Shown here piece by piece: positions 1 through 13,109 of a stretch of DNA of 64,000 bases. This DNA comes from Acidobacteria bacterium RIFCSPLOWO2_12_FULL_68_19 (GTDB lineage Bacteria > Acidobacteriota > Vicinamibacteria > Vicinamibacterales > UBA2999): assembly GCA_001767525.1 (NCBI GenBank), contig MELF01000045.1, positions 145,073-209,072 on the forward strand. Direction: 5' to 3'. Both the position numbers and the translations under genes were made by a program. Each line of letters opens with the position of its first letter. Position 1 is the stretch's first letter. Under the pieces are notes generated by a model. That model was not told where the DNA came from, did no database searches, and saw only the letters and a list, made by a program, of their open reading frames with translations.

Positions 1-838
<838 letters not shown>

Positions 839-842
839 CGCG

Positions 843-3800
843 CTATTCCTTCTTCCTGATGAAGCCGCCCTCGAGGAAGCGCTTCACCGCGTCGCTCTCG
901 TAGCCGGGCCGGAGGCCGAGGGCGGCCGGGCGCCACAGCCCCTTGCCCTCGAGGCCGCCCGGCTCGGCGCGGGTGATCTTCACGATCGACTCGCGCGGCG
1001 CGCCGGTGGGGCAGTGCGAGTCGGGGAGGAACCCCTGTCCCATCACCTGGCCCAGCAGCTCCTTGCGCGGGAGCGAGTCGGTCATCAGCGTCGGCTTCAG
1101 CCACCCGCGCGTGGTGCTCTGGTGGCTGCCCGAGCGGAACATCGCCTGATAGTTCGTGTCGGGATTCTTCGCGAGCCGGTCGACCCGCATGCGGCTGCCC
1201 CGGAGGCTGCCGGGCGTGGCGCCGTACATGTTGAACCACATGCGCGTGACGCCGGGGGGCGTGCCCGGGTAGTACCGCGCCCGGCACAGGAGCCGCGCCA
1301 CCTCGTAGGCCGGGTCGCCCTGCTTCCAGCCGCGGTAGGGGCGGTCCGACGGGTCCGAGTCGATCCAGACGTAGTCGCCGTCGTCGACGCCCAGCTCCCT
1401 GGCGTCGAGCGGGTTGATGTCGACGTACCCCTCGGTGACGAACGGGGCGCGCGGGTCGCGGCGGTAGACGTCGCCGAAGGGGCCGAAGAGCACCGCCACC
1501 ATGTCGGTGTCGATCGGCGTGGTGTGCGCGCCGTGCCGGTACTTGGGGGTGTGGAAGATGAAGCGGTAGCCGTCGCGCCGGAGCGGATGCTCGGTCCTGG
1601 CGACCTCCGACCACGGCTTCACCACGTTGCGCACCTGGCGCGCCTCGCACGACAGGTCGTCCGCCTCGAGGCCGTACTCCTCCGGTCCCTCCTGGCGGAA
1701 GCACGGATGCTCGGCGCCGACGATCACGTTCGGTTCGTAGAAGGTGGAGTCGATCGGCTCGCGGTAGACCGGGAGGTTCTCGCAGTACGCGATGAACTCG
1801 TCCTCGTCGCGGTAGAACTCGAGGCGGCCCGACTTGGTCCACCAGGGCTTGGATTCCTGCGTCTGCTCCCAGCCGCCGGCGCGCGGGTTGGTGCGCGTCA
1901 TCATCAGCGCCGGCACGCCGCGCGTCGCCTTCGCCTCGAGGTCGGCGATCTGATACCCCTTCGTCGCGCTGCTGTTGTCGAGAATCCGCTGCAGGTGGAC
2001 GTCGGTGCGCCCCTCGCGGACGAACCGGAAGTAGTCCTCGAACCGCCGGTCGCCGGTGAGCGCGGCGAGCTTCGACGCCACGAGCGCCACCGCCTCGGCG
2101 TCGCCTCTGGTCTCGAAGATGCGCGGCAGCGGCGTCCGCGGAAACACCTGGAGGAACGGATTGGTCACCGACGCGGTCATGTCGGGCTGCTTCAGCTCCG
2201 CCCACGAATCAATCGCAAAGACGATGTCCGCGTACTCGCAGGAGGTGGACCACCACCACTCGTTGACGCCGATGAACTCCATCTTCGGCAGCTGGTTGTT
2301 GACGACGTTGTAGTGCCACTTGACGTTGCCGAGGATGGAATTGGCGTTGGCGAACCAGAGCGACTTGGTCGGCGTCGGGATGTGGCCCTTGCCGGTGAAC
2401 ATCCGGTTGCCGACTTTGAGCGGGTGGTCCTCGTGGTTGTAGTAGTGGGCGGATTCTGCGCGCCAGTACTGCCGCACGCGCGCCGGCTTCGCGGGATCGA
2501 GCTCGATGTCGAACGGGTTCTCGTTCATGTACTGCGGCAGCCCGTTGAAGAGTGCGATGCGGTAGTTGCCGGCGTAGCTGCCCACGTTGCCGCCGATGTG
2601 GCCGACGTTGTTGGTCAGCGCCGCCAGCAGGAACACGGCGCGGTCCTTCAGATCGTTGTTGAAGAACTGGTTCGGCCCCATGCCGAGCGCCATCAGCGTG
2701 CCGGCGGGGGAGGCGGCCACCTCCCGCGCCAGGCCCTCGACGGCCGCCCGGGGCGCCCACGTCATCGCTTCGGTGGCCTCCGGCGGGAAGTTGTCGATGA
2801 CGTACTGCCGCACCAGGTCGAACGTCGGCCGGCAGCGCACGTCCCGGCCGTCCTTCAGCCGCACGGTCACCTCGCCCTCGAGCTGCGGGTCGAGGCCGGC
2901 GCGGTCGAAATGCGTGCCGACGGCGTCGCGCGAGAGGGGCACGGCGGCCTGCCGCGTGCGGTCCCAGACGACCGCGTCGCCCCACTGCTCGCGGAGCGCC
3001 GCCGGAATGAGCTGCTCCCGGTGGGTGCCGGGCGGCGGCGGGACCTCGCCCTTGGCCATCACGCGCGTGAAATTGCCGAGCGGCGGAAGCGGCGGCGCGC
3101 CCTGCAGATCAGAGGCGCGCAGCTTTTTGAGCGTGTCGAGCCGGACGAGGAGCGGCAGGTCGGTGAAACGCTTGACGAACGCGTCGTCGTACAACCGGTC
3201 GCGGAAGATGACGTGGCAGAGGCCGAGCGCCAGCGCCGGCGTCGTCCCCGGGCGCACGACGATCACCTGGTCGCCCTTGTGCGCCGTAGCGCTGTACTCG
3301 CAGGCGATGACGACGACCTTGGTGCCCTTGAGGCGCGCCTCGGTCAGCCAGTGCGAGTCGGGCATCTTGGTGGTGATCCAGTTCATGCCCCAGACGAGCA
3401 CGATCCTGGCGCGCTCCACCGAGAACAGGTCGAATTCCACCGTCTGCGTGCCGGTGACCATCGTGTGCCCGGGCGGCAGGTCCGTGTGCCACGAGTAGTT
3501 GTCCCAGCCGCGCCCGCCGAGCGCCTGGTCGGGGCCGACGCCGCGCATCTTCGCGTCGAGGAGCGCCATCGAGCCGGCCAGCCGGTACATCGCCATGACG
3601 CGGGTGACGCCGAGCAGCGGCATGCCGCCGCGGAACTTGAGGCACTGCGTGCCGGCGCCAGCCATCGCCTCGACCGATTCCTTGTCGTACCCCTGCGCGG
3701 CCAGGCGGCGCGCCCCCTCGGGGCCGGCGTAGGTGGCGGCGATGTTCTGGAGCGTGCGGGCGGTCATGTCGGCGGCCGCGTCCCAGCCGACGCGCTCCCA

Positions 3801-4301
3801 GCCGTCCCAGCCGCGCCGGAAGTACTCGGCGGGCGGACGGCCGTCGGCGCCGCGCGGAAAGCCGTTGTCGACCCAGGCCTTGAACCCTTTGCGCACCATC
3901 GGATAGCGCACGCGCCGATCGCCGTAGAAGCGCCGCGTGAGCGCGAGCCCCTTCTGGCAGCACCGCGGATCCCACCGGTGCGACGTGCGGTTCCCCAGCA
4001 GATCCGTCGCCTCTCCGTACCCCATCGTCGGGCCGATGCGGGTGACCACGCCGTTGCGGACGTAGGCGCGGAGCAGGCAGTTGTGCGTGTCGTTCGGCGC
4101 GCAGAGGAAGACGAACGAGTCGTCTACCGCGAAGAGATCCCTGTAGACGCGCTCCCACCCGCGGTCGGGATACCGGGCGAGCGGGTTGTCGATGCGATCG
4201 AGCGACCAGGAGCGCGTGGCGGCGGCGACGAGACCGCCGAACCCGGCCGCGGCGGCGTGCTGGAGGAACGTGCGTCGATCCATCTCTCGTCTCCCGCTCA
4301 T
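843..4301 (-). CDS. Nxr/Nar-type molybdopterin catalytic alpha subunit with Tat signal
   Basis: This is a molybdopterin oxidoreductase catalytic subunit of 1152 residues, the usual size for NarG/NxrA. The start is the ATG in an ATGA overlap with the upstream cytochrome. It places a twin-arginine motif, RRTFLQ, at residues 9-14 followed by an Ala/Gly-rich hydrophobic stretch, which predicts export of the folded enzyme to the periplasm; classical cytoplasmic NarG has no functional Tat peptide. The N-terminal cluster region reads [11 protein letters not shown] and later [11 protein letters not shown]. The segments [14 protein letters not shown] and [18 protein letters not shown] are typical of the NxrA-like branch of type II DMSO reductases. 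From memory of the family it looks closer to Nitrospira/anammox-type NxrA and related sequences than to E. coli NarG, but no alignment was run. Nitrite oxidation, nitrate reduction or another oxyanion reaction are all possible. The operon context is a cytochrome bc-type module. Confidence 0.88.
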   Translation of the reverse strand: MSGRREMDRRTFLQHAAAAGFGGLVAAATRSWSLDRIDNPLARYPDRGWERVYRDLFAVDDSFVFLCAPNDTHNCLLRAYVRNGVVTRIGPTMGYGEATDLLGNRTSHRWDPRCCQKGLALTRRFYGDRRVRYPMVRKGFKAWVDNGFPRGADGRPPAEYFRRGWDGWERVGWDAAADMTARTLQNIAATYAGPEGARRLAAQGYDKESVEAMAGAGTQCLKFRGGMPLLGVTRVMAMYRLAGSMALLDAKMRGVGPDQALGGRGWDNYSWHTDLPPGHTMVTGTQTVEFDLFSVERARIVLVWGMNWITTKMPDSHWLTEARLKGTKVVVIACEYSATAHKGDQVIVVRPGTTPALALGLCHVIFRDRLYDDAFVKRFTDLPLLVRLDTLKKLRASDLQGAPPLPPLGNFTRVMAKGEVPPPPGTHREQLIPAALREQWGDAVVWDRTRQAAVPLSRDAVGTHFDRAGLDPQLEGEVTVRLKDGRDVRCRPTFDLVRQYVIDNFPPEATEAMTWAPRAAVEGLAREVAASPAGTLMALGMGPNQFFNNDLKDRAVFLLAALTNNVGHIGGNVGSYAGNYRIALFNGLPQYMNENPFDIELDPAKPARVRQYWRAESAHYYNHEDHPLKVGNRMFTGKGHIPTPTKSLWFANANSILGNVKWHYNVVNNQLPKMEFIGVNEWWWSTSCEYADIVFAIDSWAELKQPDMTASVTNPFLQVFPRTPLPRIFETRGDAEAVALVASKLAALTGDRRFEDYFRFVREGRTDVHLQRILDNSSATKGYQIADLEAKATRGVPALMMTRTNPRAGGWEQTQESKPWWTKSGRLEFYRDEDEFIAYCENLPVYREPIDSTFYEPNVIVGAEHPCFRQEGPEEYGLEADDLSCEARQVRNVVKPWSEVARTEHPLRRDGYRFIFHTPKYRHGAHTTPIDTDMVAVLFGPFGDVYRRDPRAPFVTEGYVDINPLDARELGVDDGDYVWIDSDPSDRPYRGWKQGDPAYEVARLLCRARYYPGTPPGVTRMWFNMYGATPGSLRGSRMRVDRLAKNPDTNYQAMFRSGSHQSTTRGWLKPTLMTDSLPRKELLGQVMGQGFLPDSHCPTGAPRESIVKITRAEPGGLEGKGLWRPAALGLRPGYESDAVKRFLEGGFIRKKE

Positions 4302-6016
4302 CTCGCCTCGGGCGGAGCGCCCGGCAGCCCGGCTGCGACAAACGCGCTGATGTCGAGGATCTCGTCGGCGGTCAGCGCCGAGTGGTTCACGCCGTCGAGA
4401 CGGAAGGCGGGCATCGGCGTGTCGGCACGCCCGCGCGCGACCATCGCGGCGACGTAGCCGAGACTCGTCACCTGCTGAAAGCCCGAGTTGGCGAGCGACG
4501 TGCCGGTCTTCCCCTGGCCGCGATCGCCGTGGCACCCGGCGCAGTGCCGGCCGTAGAGGCCGCCCCCGCGCTCGGGCGAGCCGGGCGCCTGGCGCCAGGC
4601 GGCGCCTGAGCCGTCGATCCGGGACAAGCCAATCACGGCGTCGGTCACCGCGCGCATCATCGCGGCGTCGTAGATGCGGTAGGCCGGCATCGCCGTGCCC
4701 GCGACACCGCGCGCCAGCGCCTCGTAGAGGCGATCGCGCGAGCGCGCCGGCGCGTCGGCGGTGGCGAGCGGCGATCCGAGCGCCGTGCCCTCGCCCGAAG
4801 GTCCGTGGCAGATGGCGCAGTCGCGCCGGTAGAGTTCCGGGCCGAGCGCCGGATCGGGCCGGGCCGCCTCGACCTCCGCCCGCGGGGGGACGGAGGGACC
4901 GAGGCTGCGCAGGTACCCGACGATCGAGGTGAGCTCCTCGGGGCGCAGCGTGCCGTTCGGCCCAGCCAGCGGCGGCATCCGGCGCCCCGGGCGCCCGTTC
5001 GTGATCGTCCCTTCGAGAAACGCATTGGAGGCGACGTCGAGGAAGTCCGGCGAGGCGATCGCCGGAAAACGCGTCGGCTGCCCGCCGTAGTTGGCGCCCT
5101 GTCCCTTCGGGCCGTGACACCCGCTGCAGTAGGCGCCGAAGGCCGCCTCGCCCGACAGCAGCGGACGCGTCTCGGCCAGCAGCGTCCGCCGCACGCGGTC
5201 GCGCGGGAGGTACTCGGCCGGGAGCGGCCGCCGGCGCAGCGACAGGACCCACGTGGTCAGCAGATCCGCCTCGGCGGCGGTCACCGGCTGCGGCACCATC
5301 AGGCTGCCGGCCACGACGCCGGCCGGGTCGAGCAGGTGCCGGCGCATGTAGTTGGCGAGCGTCTGTTCGCCCGGCACGCCCGAGAAGTTGAGGTCGCCAA
5401 TCGGCTTGAGGCCCGCCGTGTCGAGCACGGGCGCCTCGTCGCCGCCGCGGCCGTCCACCTTGTGGCAGCCGAGGCAGCCCTTCCGCAGCGCGAGCGCCTC
5501 GGCTTCCGCGAGTCGCGGCGTGGGCGAGTCGTTGTGGCAGGTGCCGCAGCCGGCCTCGACGTGCTCGCGCGGCAGCATCTGCTGGTCCCAGTGCGAGACG
5601 AAGCCGTGGGCGGCCTCCCTGGTCGTGGCGCGTCCCTGGCCGCCGTGGCACGACGTGCAGCCGAACTCCAGCGCATCGTGGGGGATCGTCGGGTGCGCCC
5701 GAAACAGCGGGTCGCCGGCGACCGGCGCCGACTCGCCCATGCCCAGATGGCACGAGATGCACCGATCGGTGATGCCGAGCTCGGGCTTCCAGATCTGCTG
5801 GAGCGCGACCGGAATCGGGCGCGCGCCGTTGGCGCCGGCCAGCGCGTTGTAGCGCTGCTGCGCCCGCCGCCACTCGGCGAAGTAGGGGCCGAGCGGCGCC
5901 ACGGCGAGCGCGGCGAGGAAGACGACGCTCACCGCCGCCAGGACGCGAACCAGCCACCCCAGGCCGGCGTCGCCCGGCCGCATCGACGCGCCGCGAAGGT
6001 CGTCAGTAGATGCCAT
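4298..6016 (-). CDS. membrane-anchored heptaheme cytochrome c
   Basis: This is a 572-residue c-type cytochrome with seven CxxCH heme sites (CISCH, CTSCH, CGTCH, CLGCH, CSGCH, CAICH, CAGCH). The first four are close together in the N-terminal half; the last three sit in cytochrome-c-like modules with a CxxCHG signature. A hydrophobic segment near residues 19-42 is either a signal anchor or an uncleaved membrane helix. The ATG at 6016 was preferred because CTGGAGCG precedes it; a later in-frame ATG at 5983 has no ribosome site. The gene overlaps the cytochrome b C-terminal gene by 14 nt and the Mo subunit by 4 nt, so it probably replaces cytochrome c1 in the bc-type complex and wires it to the Mo enzyme. 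That role is inferred from order. Confidence 0.88.
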   Translation of the reverse strand: MASTDDLRGASMRPGDAGLGWLVRVLAAVSVVFLAALAVAPLGPYFAEWRRAQQRYNALAGANGARPIPVALQQIWKPELGITDRCISCHLGMGESAPVAGDPLFRAHPTIPHDALEFGCTSCHGGQGRATTREAAHGFVSHWDQQMLPREHVEAGCGTCHNDSPTPRLAEAEALALRKGCLGCHKVDGRGGDEAPVLDTAGLKPIGDLNFSGVPGEQTLANYMRRHLLDPAGVVAGSLMVPQPVTAAEADLLTTWVLSLRRRPLPAEYLPRDRVRRTLLAETRPLLSGEAAFGAYCSGCHGPKGQGANYGGQPTRFPAIASPDFLDVASNAFLEGTITNGRPGRRMPPLAGPNGTLRPEELTSIVGYLRSLGPSVPPRAEVEAARPDPALGPELYRRDCAICHGPSGEGTALGSPLATADAPARSRDRLYEALARGVAGTAMPAYRIYDAAMMRAVTDAVIGLSRIDGSGAAWRQAPGSPERGGGLYGRHCAGCHGDRGQGKTGTSLANSGFQQVTSLGYVAAMVARGRADTPMPAFRLDGVNHSALTADEILDISAFVAAGLPGAPPEAR

Positions 6017-6719
6017 CGCTCCAGGGCAGCGTGAACGCCCAGCCCGGACCGCGGAAGAGCACACCAATCACGGTGAGCGCCGTCGTCGCGAGCAGGAACC
6101 AGGTGAAGATCCAGAACGCCAGACTGCGCCGTCCGATCCAGCCGACGATGCCGCTCGGCCGGCGCCAGATCTCCGGCAGCGTCATCAGGACGGCCACCAG
6201 CCACAGCGGCACGAGCACGGGCCACAGCGGGTGGCTGGCGGTCGCAAGGAGCAGGGCCGAGAGCAGACCCACGCCGGCCCAGAGCCCGACGAGCACTCGC
6301 GGCCTCCCGTCCGACAGCGGCCGCCGCTCGAGGTTCACGTTGAAGTAAGGAATGACGACGAGCGCCACGATGACCGCCGCCGGCATCAACACGCCGGAGA
6401 CGACCGGCGGGTAGTAGTGGAGCAGCTCCTGCAGGCCGAGGAAGTACCACGGCGCCTTGGCCGGGTTCGGCGTCTTGAGCGGGTTGGCCATCTCCTCGAG
6501 CGGCGCGTCGACGAAGATCGCCAGCAGCACGAGGGCGAGCGAGAAGACGAGCAGCGCAATCAGCTCGCGCACCAGCAGGTGCGGCATCGTCATCACGACC
6601 GGCTCCCCCGTCTCGTCCACGGCGGGGCGCCGCTCGTCCTGGACGACGACCAGGCGGACCGGCGTGCGGCGGGCGTCCTCGCCCGTCTCGAGCACGAAGC
6701 GCGGCGGCGCGGCGCTCAC
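6003..6719 (-). CDS. cytochrome b C-terminal-half subunit (b6f subunit IV-like)
   Basis: This protein of 238 residues resembles the C-terminal half of cytochrome b or subunit IV of b6f. A GTG start at 6719 forms a GTGA overlap with the stop of the N-terminal-half gene. After a polar N-terminus there are several hydrophobic helices. The quinol-site region reads [20 protein letters not shown], so the classical PEWY loop is represented by APWY, a variant known from menaquinol-type bc complexes. It has no heme-ligating His pairs of its own, as expected for the C-terminal half. Together with the Rieske protein, the N-terminal-half cytochrome b and the heptaheme cytochrome it would form a quinol-oxidising or quinone-reducing membrane complex. 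Confidence 0.87.
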   Translation of the reverse strand: MSAAPPRFVLETGEDARRTPVRLVVVQDERRPAVDETGEPVVMTMPHLLVRELIALLVFSLALVLLAIFVDAPLEEMANPLKTPNPAKAPWYFLGLQELLHYYPPVVSGVLMPAAVIVALVVIPYFNVNLERRPLSDGRPRVLVGLWAGVGLLSALLLATASHPLWPVLVPLWLVAVLMTLPEIWRRPSGIVGWIGRRSLAFWIFTWFLLATTALTVIGVLFRGPGWAFTLPWSDGIY

Positions 6720-7522
6720 GACGCGGCCTCCGTGGAGGTTGGGAGTTGGACGTTGGGCGTTGACCCGCGTCCGCCCGGCGATCCGAGGTAGATCCCGCCG
6801 TCCTTGCGGATGCGCCAGAGGTGCACGCACGCGCCGAGCACCAGGAAGAGCGGCAGCACCACGCAGTGCAGGACGTAGAAGCGGAGCAGGGCGTTCTCGC
6901 TGACCGCGCGGCCGCCGAGGAGCACGAACTTGGTGGGCGGCCCGAGCAGCGGCATCGCGTCGGCCATGTTGGTGCCCACCGTCACGCCCCAGAAGGCGAG
7001 CTGATCCCACGGCAGCAGGTACCCGGTATAGGAGAGGAGCACCGTGAGGACGAGCAGGACGACGCCAATCACCCAGTTGAACTCCCGGGGCGGCCGGTAC
7101 GCGCCGGCGAAGAACACGCGGATCATGTGGAGGAAGACGAGCGCGACCATCGCGTGCGCCGCCCAGCGGTGCAGGTTGCGCAGGAAGGGTCCCATGTAGA
7201 CGGCGTACTGCAGATCCTTCATGTCCTCGTACGCCCGCGGCACCGACGGATGGTAGTAGAACATCAGGAACACGCCGGTCACGACGAGGATCAGGTAGCT
7301 CGCCGCCGACAGGCCGCCGAGGTAGAGCGTGCGGGTGAACGCGATCGCCCGCAGTCGCACCTTCACGGGGTGGATGTGGAGGAAGAAGTTGCCGAAGACC
7401 GCCAGCGAGCGGTTCCGGTTCGTGTCGAGCGGACCGTGGCGGACGATGGAGCGGTAGACGCGGTTCCGGCCCAGGCGCGCCAGAAGCTTCGCCGTCCGCG
7501 TCTCGTGCCGGGCCAGGCTCAT
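6716..7522 (-). CDS. cytochrome b N-terminal-half subunit (b6-like, diheme)
   Basis: This is a 268-residue cytochrome b6-type membrane protein. Four hydrophobic helices are evident, with the paired histidines expected for two b hemes: [17 protein letters not shown] in one helix and [20 protein letters not shown] in another. It also carries the [17 protein letters not shown] motif of the quinol site. The ATG overlaps the Rieske stop (ATGA) and its own stop overlaps the GTG of the C-terminal half. The tail after residue 245 is low-complexity and includes a short GTTGGGCGTTG-type repeat in the DNA, which looks like a recent extension. It acts in the cytoplasmic membrane as the core of the bc-type complex. 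Confidence 0.9.
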   Translation of the reverse strand: MSLARHETRTAKLLARLGRNRVYRSIVRHGPLDTNRNRSLAVFGNFFLHIHPVKVRLRAIAFTRTLYLGGLSAASYLILVVTGVFLMFYYHPSVPRAYEDMKDLQYAVYMGPFLRNLHRWAAHAMVALVFLHMIRVFFAGAYRPPREFNWVIGVVLLVLTVLLSYTGYLLPWDQLAFWGVTVGTNMADAMPLLGPPTKFVLLGGRAVSENALLRFYVLHCVVLPLFLVLGACVHLWRIRKDGGIYLGSPGGRGSTPNVQLPTSTEAAS

Positions 7523-8007
7523 ACCGTCAGCACCGCGTCGCGTGGCACGACGACCGCCGTGTCAACGACGAGAACCCCGTTGTCCAGCGTGAGCGCCAGC
7601 CGCGGCAGCGGCCGCGGCGCCGGACCGTTGACCACCGCGCCGTCGGGGGCGAAGCGGCTGCCGTGGCAGGGACAGAAGACGACGTTGTTCTCGGCTTCGT
7701 ACCGCGTCAGGCACCCCAGGTGCGTGCACACCGCGGTCATTGCGAAGAAGCCCGCGGCGGCGCGCATGAGGTAGACCCGCTGCTCCGGCAGCACGACGAG
7801 CGTGCCGACCGGGATGTCCTCGGGACGGCCCACGCGGAAGCGCGTTGGCGCCTCGAAGAGCACCTCCGGCCACATGAAGCGTACGGCGGTGACGCTGGTG
7901 CCGAGGCCGGCCATGGCGACCGCCGCGGCGCCCAGGGCGGCGAGGAACTCGCGCCGCGTGCGCTCGCGGTCGTCGATCGGGAGTTGGAGGTCGTCTACGA
8001 GGTACAT
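7519..8007 (-). CDS. Rieske 2Fe-2S protein of the bc-type complex
   Basis: This is the iron-sulfur subunit of a cytochrome bc-type complex, 162 residues. Cluster ligands are in CTHLGC and CPCHGS, the canonical Rieske boxes. The N-terminus has [17 protein letters not shown], a Tat-like signal anchor as is usual for Rieske proteins. The start chosen is ATG 8007, 4 nt after the stop of the GltD-like gene; an upstream in-frame ATG would run back into that gene and has no better ribosome site. The protein shuttles electrons from quinol at cytochrome b to the c-type heme protein. It is the first of five tightly overlapped genes ending in the Mo enzyme. Confidence 0.9.
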   Translation of the reverse strand: MYLVDDLQLPIDDRERTRREFLAALGAAAVAMAGLGTSVTAVRFMWPEVLFEAPTRFRVGRPEDIPVGTLVVLPEQRVYLMRAAAGFFAMTAVCTHLGCLTRYEAENNVVFCPCHGSRFAPDGAVVNGPAPRPLPRLALTLDNGVLVVDTAVVVPRDAVLTV

Positions 8008-8011
8008 AGGC

Positions 8012-9883
8012 TCACATGACCACATCGGCCATCTGCATGACGGCCGCTTCGTCCGCACGGTAGAACGCCTGCATCGTGATGCACGAGGTCGGACAGCGGC
8101 GCGCGCACAGGCCGCAGCGGATGCAGGCGGTTTCGTCCTTGAGGAGCAGCGCGCCGTTGGGCGCCTCGACCAACGCCGCCGGCGCGCCGTTCGGCAAAAG
8201 CGCCAGCGCCTCGGTCGTCGCCTCGGCGATCCGCACGACCGACCCCAGCTCGATGCACTGCTCGGGACAGACGTCGGCGCAGCCCCCGCACTGGATGCAC
8301 TCGCTGCCGCGCACGGCCGAGGAGTCGAAGATGGTGTTCACCCAGCAGTGCAGGCAGCGGCTTCCCTCCTCGCGCGCCTCTGCCTCCGAGAGCGGCAGCT
8401 CCACTTCTTCGCGCGCCTGCCGGCGCTCGATGGGCAGCACCGCCACGCGGTGCCTCGGCACCAGCTCGTAGTCGCCTCGCGCGAACGGATGGTCGTAGCC
8501 GAAGGCAGGGAAGACCCGCACCGCATACGAGGGCGGTGAATCAAGGCGCCCGGTGAGGCACGTGTCGATCGATCTGGCCGCCTTCCGGCCGTCGGCGACG
8601 GCCGAGATGAGAATGCGCGGGCCGAACGCGATGTCGCCGCCGGCATAGACGCCCGGGAGCGACGTCGCGAGATGGGCGTCGACGACGATCGTCTGCTGCG
8701 GCGTCACCGCCAGGCCGGACGTGTCGCCGAGGAAGCCCAGATCCGCGATCTGGCCGACCGCGAGAATCACCGTGTCACAGGGGATCTCCTGCTCCGAGTC
8801 GGCGACGAACTCGGGCGCGAACCGGCCGCTCGCATCGAAGACACGGGCGACATCGACCGTCTGGAGCGCGCGAACGCGGCCGTTGCCGACAATCGCCTTC
8901 GGCCCGCGGCGGTGCACGAGACGGATCCCCTCGTGCGAGCCCTCCTCGATTTCCTCCGGGTCGGCGGGCATCTCCTCCCGTGATTCGAGCGAGACGAGCG
9001 TCACGTCGCGGCGGAGCAGGCGCGCGGCGACGATCGCCGCGTCGACGGCGAGCTGGTGATGCTCCTCGCCGGGCTGCGTGGTGCCGCCGAAGCGGCGCGC
9101 CGACCGCGCCACGTCGAAGGCGACGTTGCCGCCGCCGACCACGACCACCCGGCGACCCACCTCGAGCGGCACGCCGAGATTCACGTTGGCGAGGAAATCG
9201 ACCGCCGTGAGTACGCCCGGAAGATCCGCCCCCGGGAGCCTGAGCATCTTGCCCTTGCGGCAGCCGGCGGCGATAAAGACCGCATCGAACTCGTCTCGGA
9301 GCTGGCGGAACAGGATGTCGCGGCCGATCTCCACGCCCAGGCGGAACTCGACGCCCAGGTGCCGAATGAACTCGACCTCCCGGTCGACGAGTTCCCGCGG
9401 CAGGCGATACGCCGGGATGCCGAGCCGCATCATGCCGCCGACGACCGGCGCCGCGTCGAAGACGACGGCCCGGTGCCCCATGAGGGCCAGGTCGTGGGCG
9501 CAGGCGAGCCCGGCCGGGCCGGCGCCAATAACGGCGACCCGCCCGGGGCGGTCGGCCGGCGGGCGCGGCCGGTCCACCACGCGGGCGATCTCATCGAAGC
9601 TGGCCCGGCTTTCCACGCCGAAGCGCTCGGTGACCACCCGCTTCATGGCACGGATGGCGATGGGTGTGTCTATCTGACCGCGCCGGCACGCCGCCTCGCA
9701 CGGGTGCGCGCAGACGCGCCCGCACACCGAGGCGAGCGGGTTCGGCGCCCGGGCGAGCAGATACGCCTCGCGGTAGCGCCCCTGGGCGATGAGACTCACG
9801 TAACCGCCGGCGTTGGTGTTCACCGGACAGGCAGCGCGGCACGGGAAGTTGGTTTCGAGGTAGCTGGCGACGGGCGAACTCAT
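8012..9883 (-). CDS. GltD-like FAD/NAD(P) oxidoreductase with C-terminal ferredoxin domains
   Basis: This 623-residue protein has three parts. The N-terminal cysteine-rich module (CRAACPVN, CGRVCAHPCEAACRRG) is like the Fe-S domain of GltD and dihydropyrimidine dehydrogenase. A two-dinucleotide flavoprotein core follows, with VAVIGAGPAGLAC for FAD and RVVVVGGGNVAFDVAR for NAD(P). The C-terminus has two 4Fe-4S boxes, CIQCGGCADVCPEQC and CIRCGLCARRCPTSC. It probably passes electrons between NAD(P)H and ferredoxin-type centres. Being first in the operon with a Rieske/cytochrome b module and an Nxr-like enzyme, it could let the complex make NAD(P)H by reverse electron flow, or feed it from NAD(P)H; both are inferences. 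Anammox bacteria have comparable gene sets. The start follows GGTGAGGTG. Confidence 0.85.
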   Translation of the reverse strand: MSSPVASYLETNFPCRAACPVNTNAGGYVSLIAQGRYREAYLLARAPNPLASVCGRVCAHPCEAACRRGQIDTPIAIRAMKRVVTERFGVESRASFDEIARVVDRPRPPADRPGRVAVIGAGPAGLACAHDLALMGHRAVVFDAAPVVGGMMRLGIPAYRLPRELVDREVEFIRHLGVEFRLGVEIGRDILFRQLRDEFDAVFIAAGCRKGKMLRLPGADLPGVLTAVDFLANVNLGVPLEVGRRVVVVGGGNVAFDVARSARRFGGTTQPGEEHHQLAVDAAIVAARLLRRDVTLVSLESREEMPADPEEIEEGSHEGIRLVHRRGPKAIVGNGRVRALQTVDVARVFDASGRFAPEFVADSEQEIPCDTVILAVGQIADLGFLGDTSGLAVTPQQTIVVDAHLATSLPGVYAGGDIAFGPRILISAVADGRKAARSIDTCLTGRLDSPPSYAVRVFPAFGYDHPFARGDYELVPRHRVAVLPIERRQAREEVELPLSEAEAREEGSRCLHCWVNTIFDSSAVRGSECIQCGGCADVCPEQCIELGSVVRIAEATTEALALLPNGAPAALVEAPNGALLLKDETACIRCGLCARRCPTSCITMQAFYRADEAAVMQMADVVM

Positions 9884-9900
9884 CGAGCACCTCACCGGAC

Positions 9901-9918
9901 TGCAACGTCCATACCCTG
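9901..9918 (-). promoter_or_regulatory. candidate sigma-54 promoter of the Nxr/bc operon
   Basis: Read on the minus strand this is CAGGGTATGGACGTTGCA, which has GG-N10-GC and TTGCA of the -24/-12 class. The predicted start point is near 9891, leaving only about 8 nt before the ATG at 9883. The paired dyads at 9988-10019 lie about 97-128 bp upstream. The -24 half is weaker than at the other sites. Confidence 0.55.
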
Positions 9919-9987
9919 ACGGGGTCGGCCGGCCGTCCGGGAAACCGTGCCGGATATTGCCCAAGGTGGGTAACTAGCCCGGTCTGC

Positions 9988-10019
9988 GCGGAAAATCACC
10001 CGCGTCGGGGAAAAGTCCG
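9988..10019. promoter_or_regulatory. paired activator site (UAS) upstream of the Nxr/bc operon
   Basis: Two related elements, GCGGAAAATCACC and GGGGAAAAGTCC, start 19 bp apart. They match the GGRAWWTTYCC-like pattern seen upstream of the other sigma-54 promoters here, but the second halves are degenerate. No gene lies in the rest of 9884-10060. Confidence 0.5.
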
Positions 10020-10060
10020 TGTCTATCGCGCTTTACGCCCTGTAACCGCTCTACGACACT

Positions 10061-12367
<2,307 letters not shown>

Positions 12368-12394
12368 CCTCCCGTCGAGTGACGTACGCCGGGG

Positions 12395-12411
12395 GCAAGA
12401 GCGGTGCCAGA
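12395..12411 (-). promoter_or_regulatory. sigma-54 promoter of the Clp ATPase gene
   Basis: On the minus strand the sequence is TCTGGCACCGCTCTTGC, an essentially perfect TGGCAC-N5-TTGC element. The predicted start point is near 12384, about 17 nt before the gene. Confidence 0.85.
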
Positions 12412-12485
12412 CGGCGAGGTGCGCTGAGGCCGTGCGCGCCGACGCGGAACCCCGAGGGTGGGTCGCCACGGCCCGGTCCGCACCG

Positions 12486-12515
12486 TGGAATATTCAGCGG
12501 CAGCGGAACTTTCCC
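12486..12515. promoter_or_regulatory. paired activator site (UAS) upstream of the Clp gene
   Basis: GGAATATTC (12487) and CGGAACTTTCCC (12504) are offset by 18 bp and lie about 102-131 bp upstream of the predicted start point, the usual location for NtrC-type activator sites. The interval 12368-12569 has no gene. Confidence 0.65.
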
Positions 12516-12569
12516 GCGCTCGTCAGGTTTCGGTCGTCGCGGGACCTCGGCGAGCGAGCGGCGCGGATG

Positions 12570-13109
12570 TCACAGCCTTCGCGGCAGCCGCGCGAGGATC
12601 CGCACGACGGCCTCGTCGATCTCCTGCTCCATCCACTCCTGCTTCTCGAGGACCCGTTCGATGCTGCGCTCGGCCCATCCCCGCCAGACCAGTCGCCCGG
12701 TCCGGGCGTCCACGAGGTCGAGCGTCAGCGTGCCGGCGTCGTACGCGCTCGGCTGGCAGTCGTCGCAGTAGCCGTACTTCCGATCGATTTCGTTGACGTC
12801 GAGCCGTTGCGTGATGCTCACGTGATAGTGCAGCAGGAGGGCGGCCGAGTCGGGGGCGCTCTGCTCGTAGCCGCGCGCGGCGAGCTGCGCGTTGGCGGCG
12901 GCCTGGAGCCGATCGCGGAAGAAGGTGTTGCTGTCGAGACGCGGGTCGCCGGTCGCGAACGTGTCGGCCGGACCCCAGCCGTACGTCCGGTACCGCGAGA
13001 AGTCGGCGCCGCGCTCGACATACGATCGCACCGTCGCGGCGCAGCCCGCGAGGGCGAGCGCGGCGACGGCCGCCACGGCGAGCGGCCATGCCCGTCGATG
13101 CCGGGTCAT
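12570..13109 (-). CDS. DUF4136-like lipoprotein (second of a pair)
   Basis: This is a small secreted lipoprotein of 179 residues. The N-terminus RHRRAWPLAVAAVAALALAGC is a lipoprotein signal with the lipidated cysteine near residue 23. The body begins YVERGADFSRYRTYGW and ends with DARTGRLVWRGWAERS, the pattern of the DUF4136 family. The family has no established biochemical role. It shares the same motifs with the gene just upstream, so the two arose by duplication. Its ATG overlaps the upstream stop by 4 nt. A CDDC pair near residue 116 is not shared with its paralogue, which has CYHETC at the equivalent place. Confidence 0.82.
   Translation of the reverse strand: MTRHRRAWPLAVAAVAALALAGCAATVRSYVERGADFSRYRTYGWGPADTFATGDPRLDSNTFFRDRLQAAANAQLAARGYEQSAPDSAALLLHYHVSITQRLDVNEIDRKYGYCDDCQPSAYDAGTLTLDLVDARTGRLVWRGWAERSIERVLEKQEWMEQEIDEAVVRILARLPRRL

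Noticed and set aside
9940..9965. Alternative -24/-12 site TTGGGCAATATCCGGCA for the Nxr operon
   Set aside because: GG-N10-GC is present, but the -12 lacks TT and the paired dyads would be too close; the site at 9901 fits the common geometry better.
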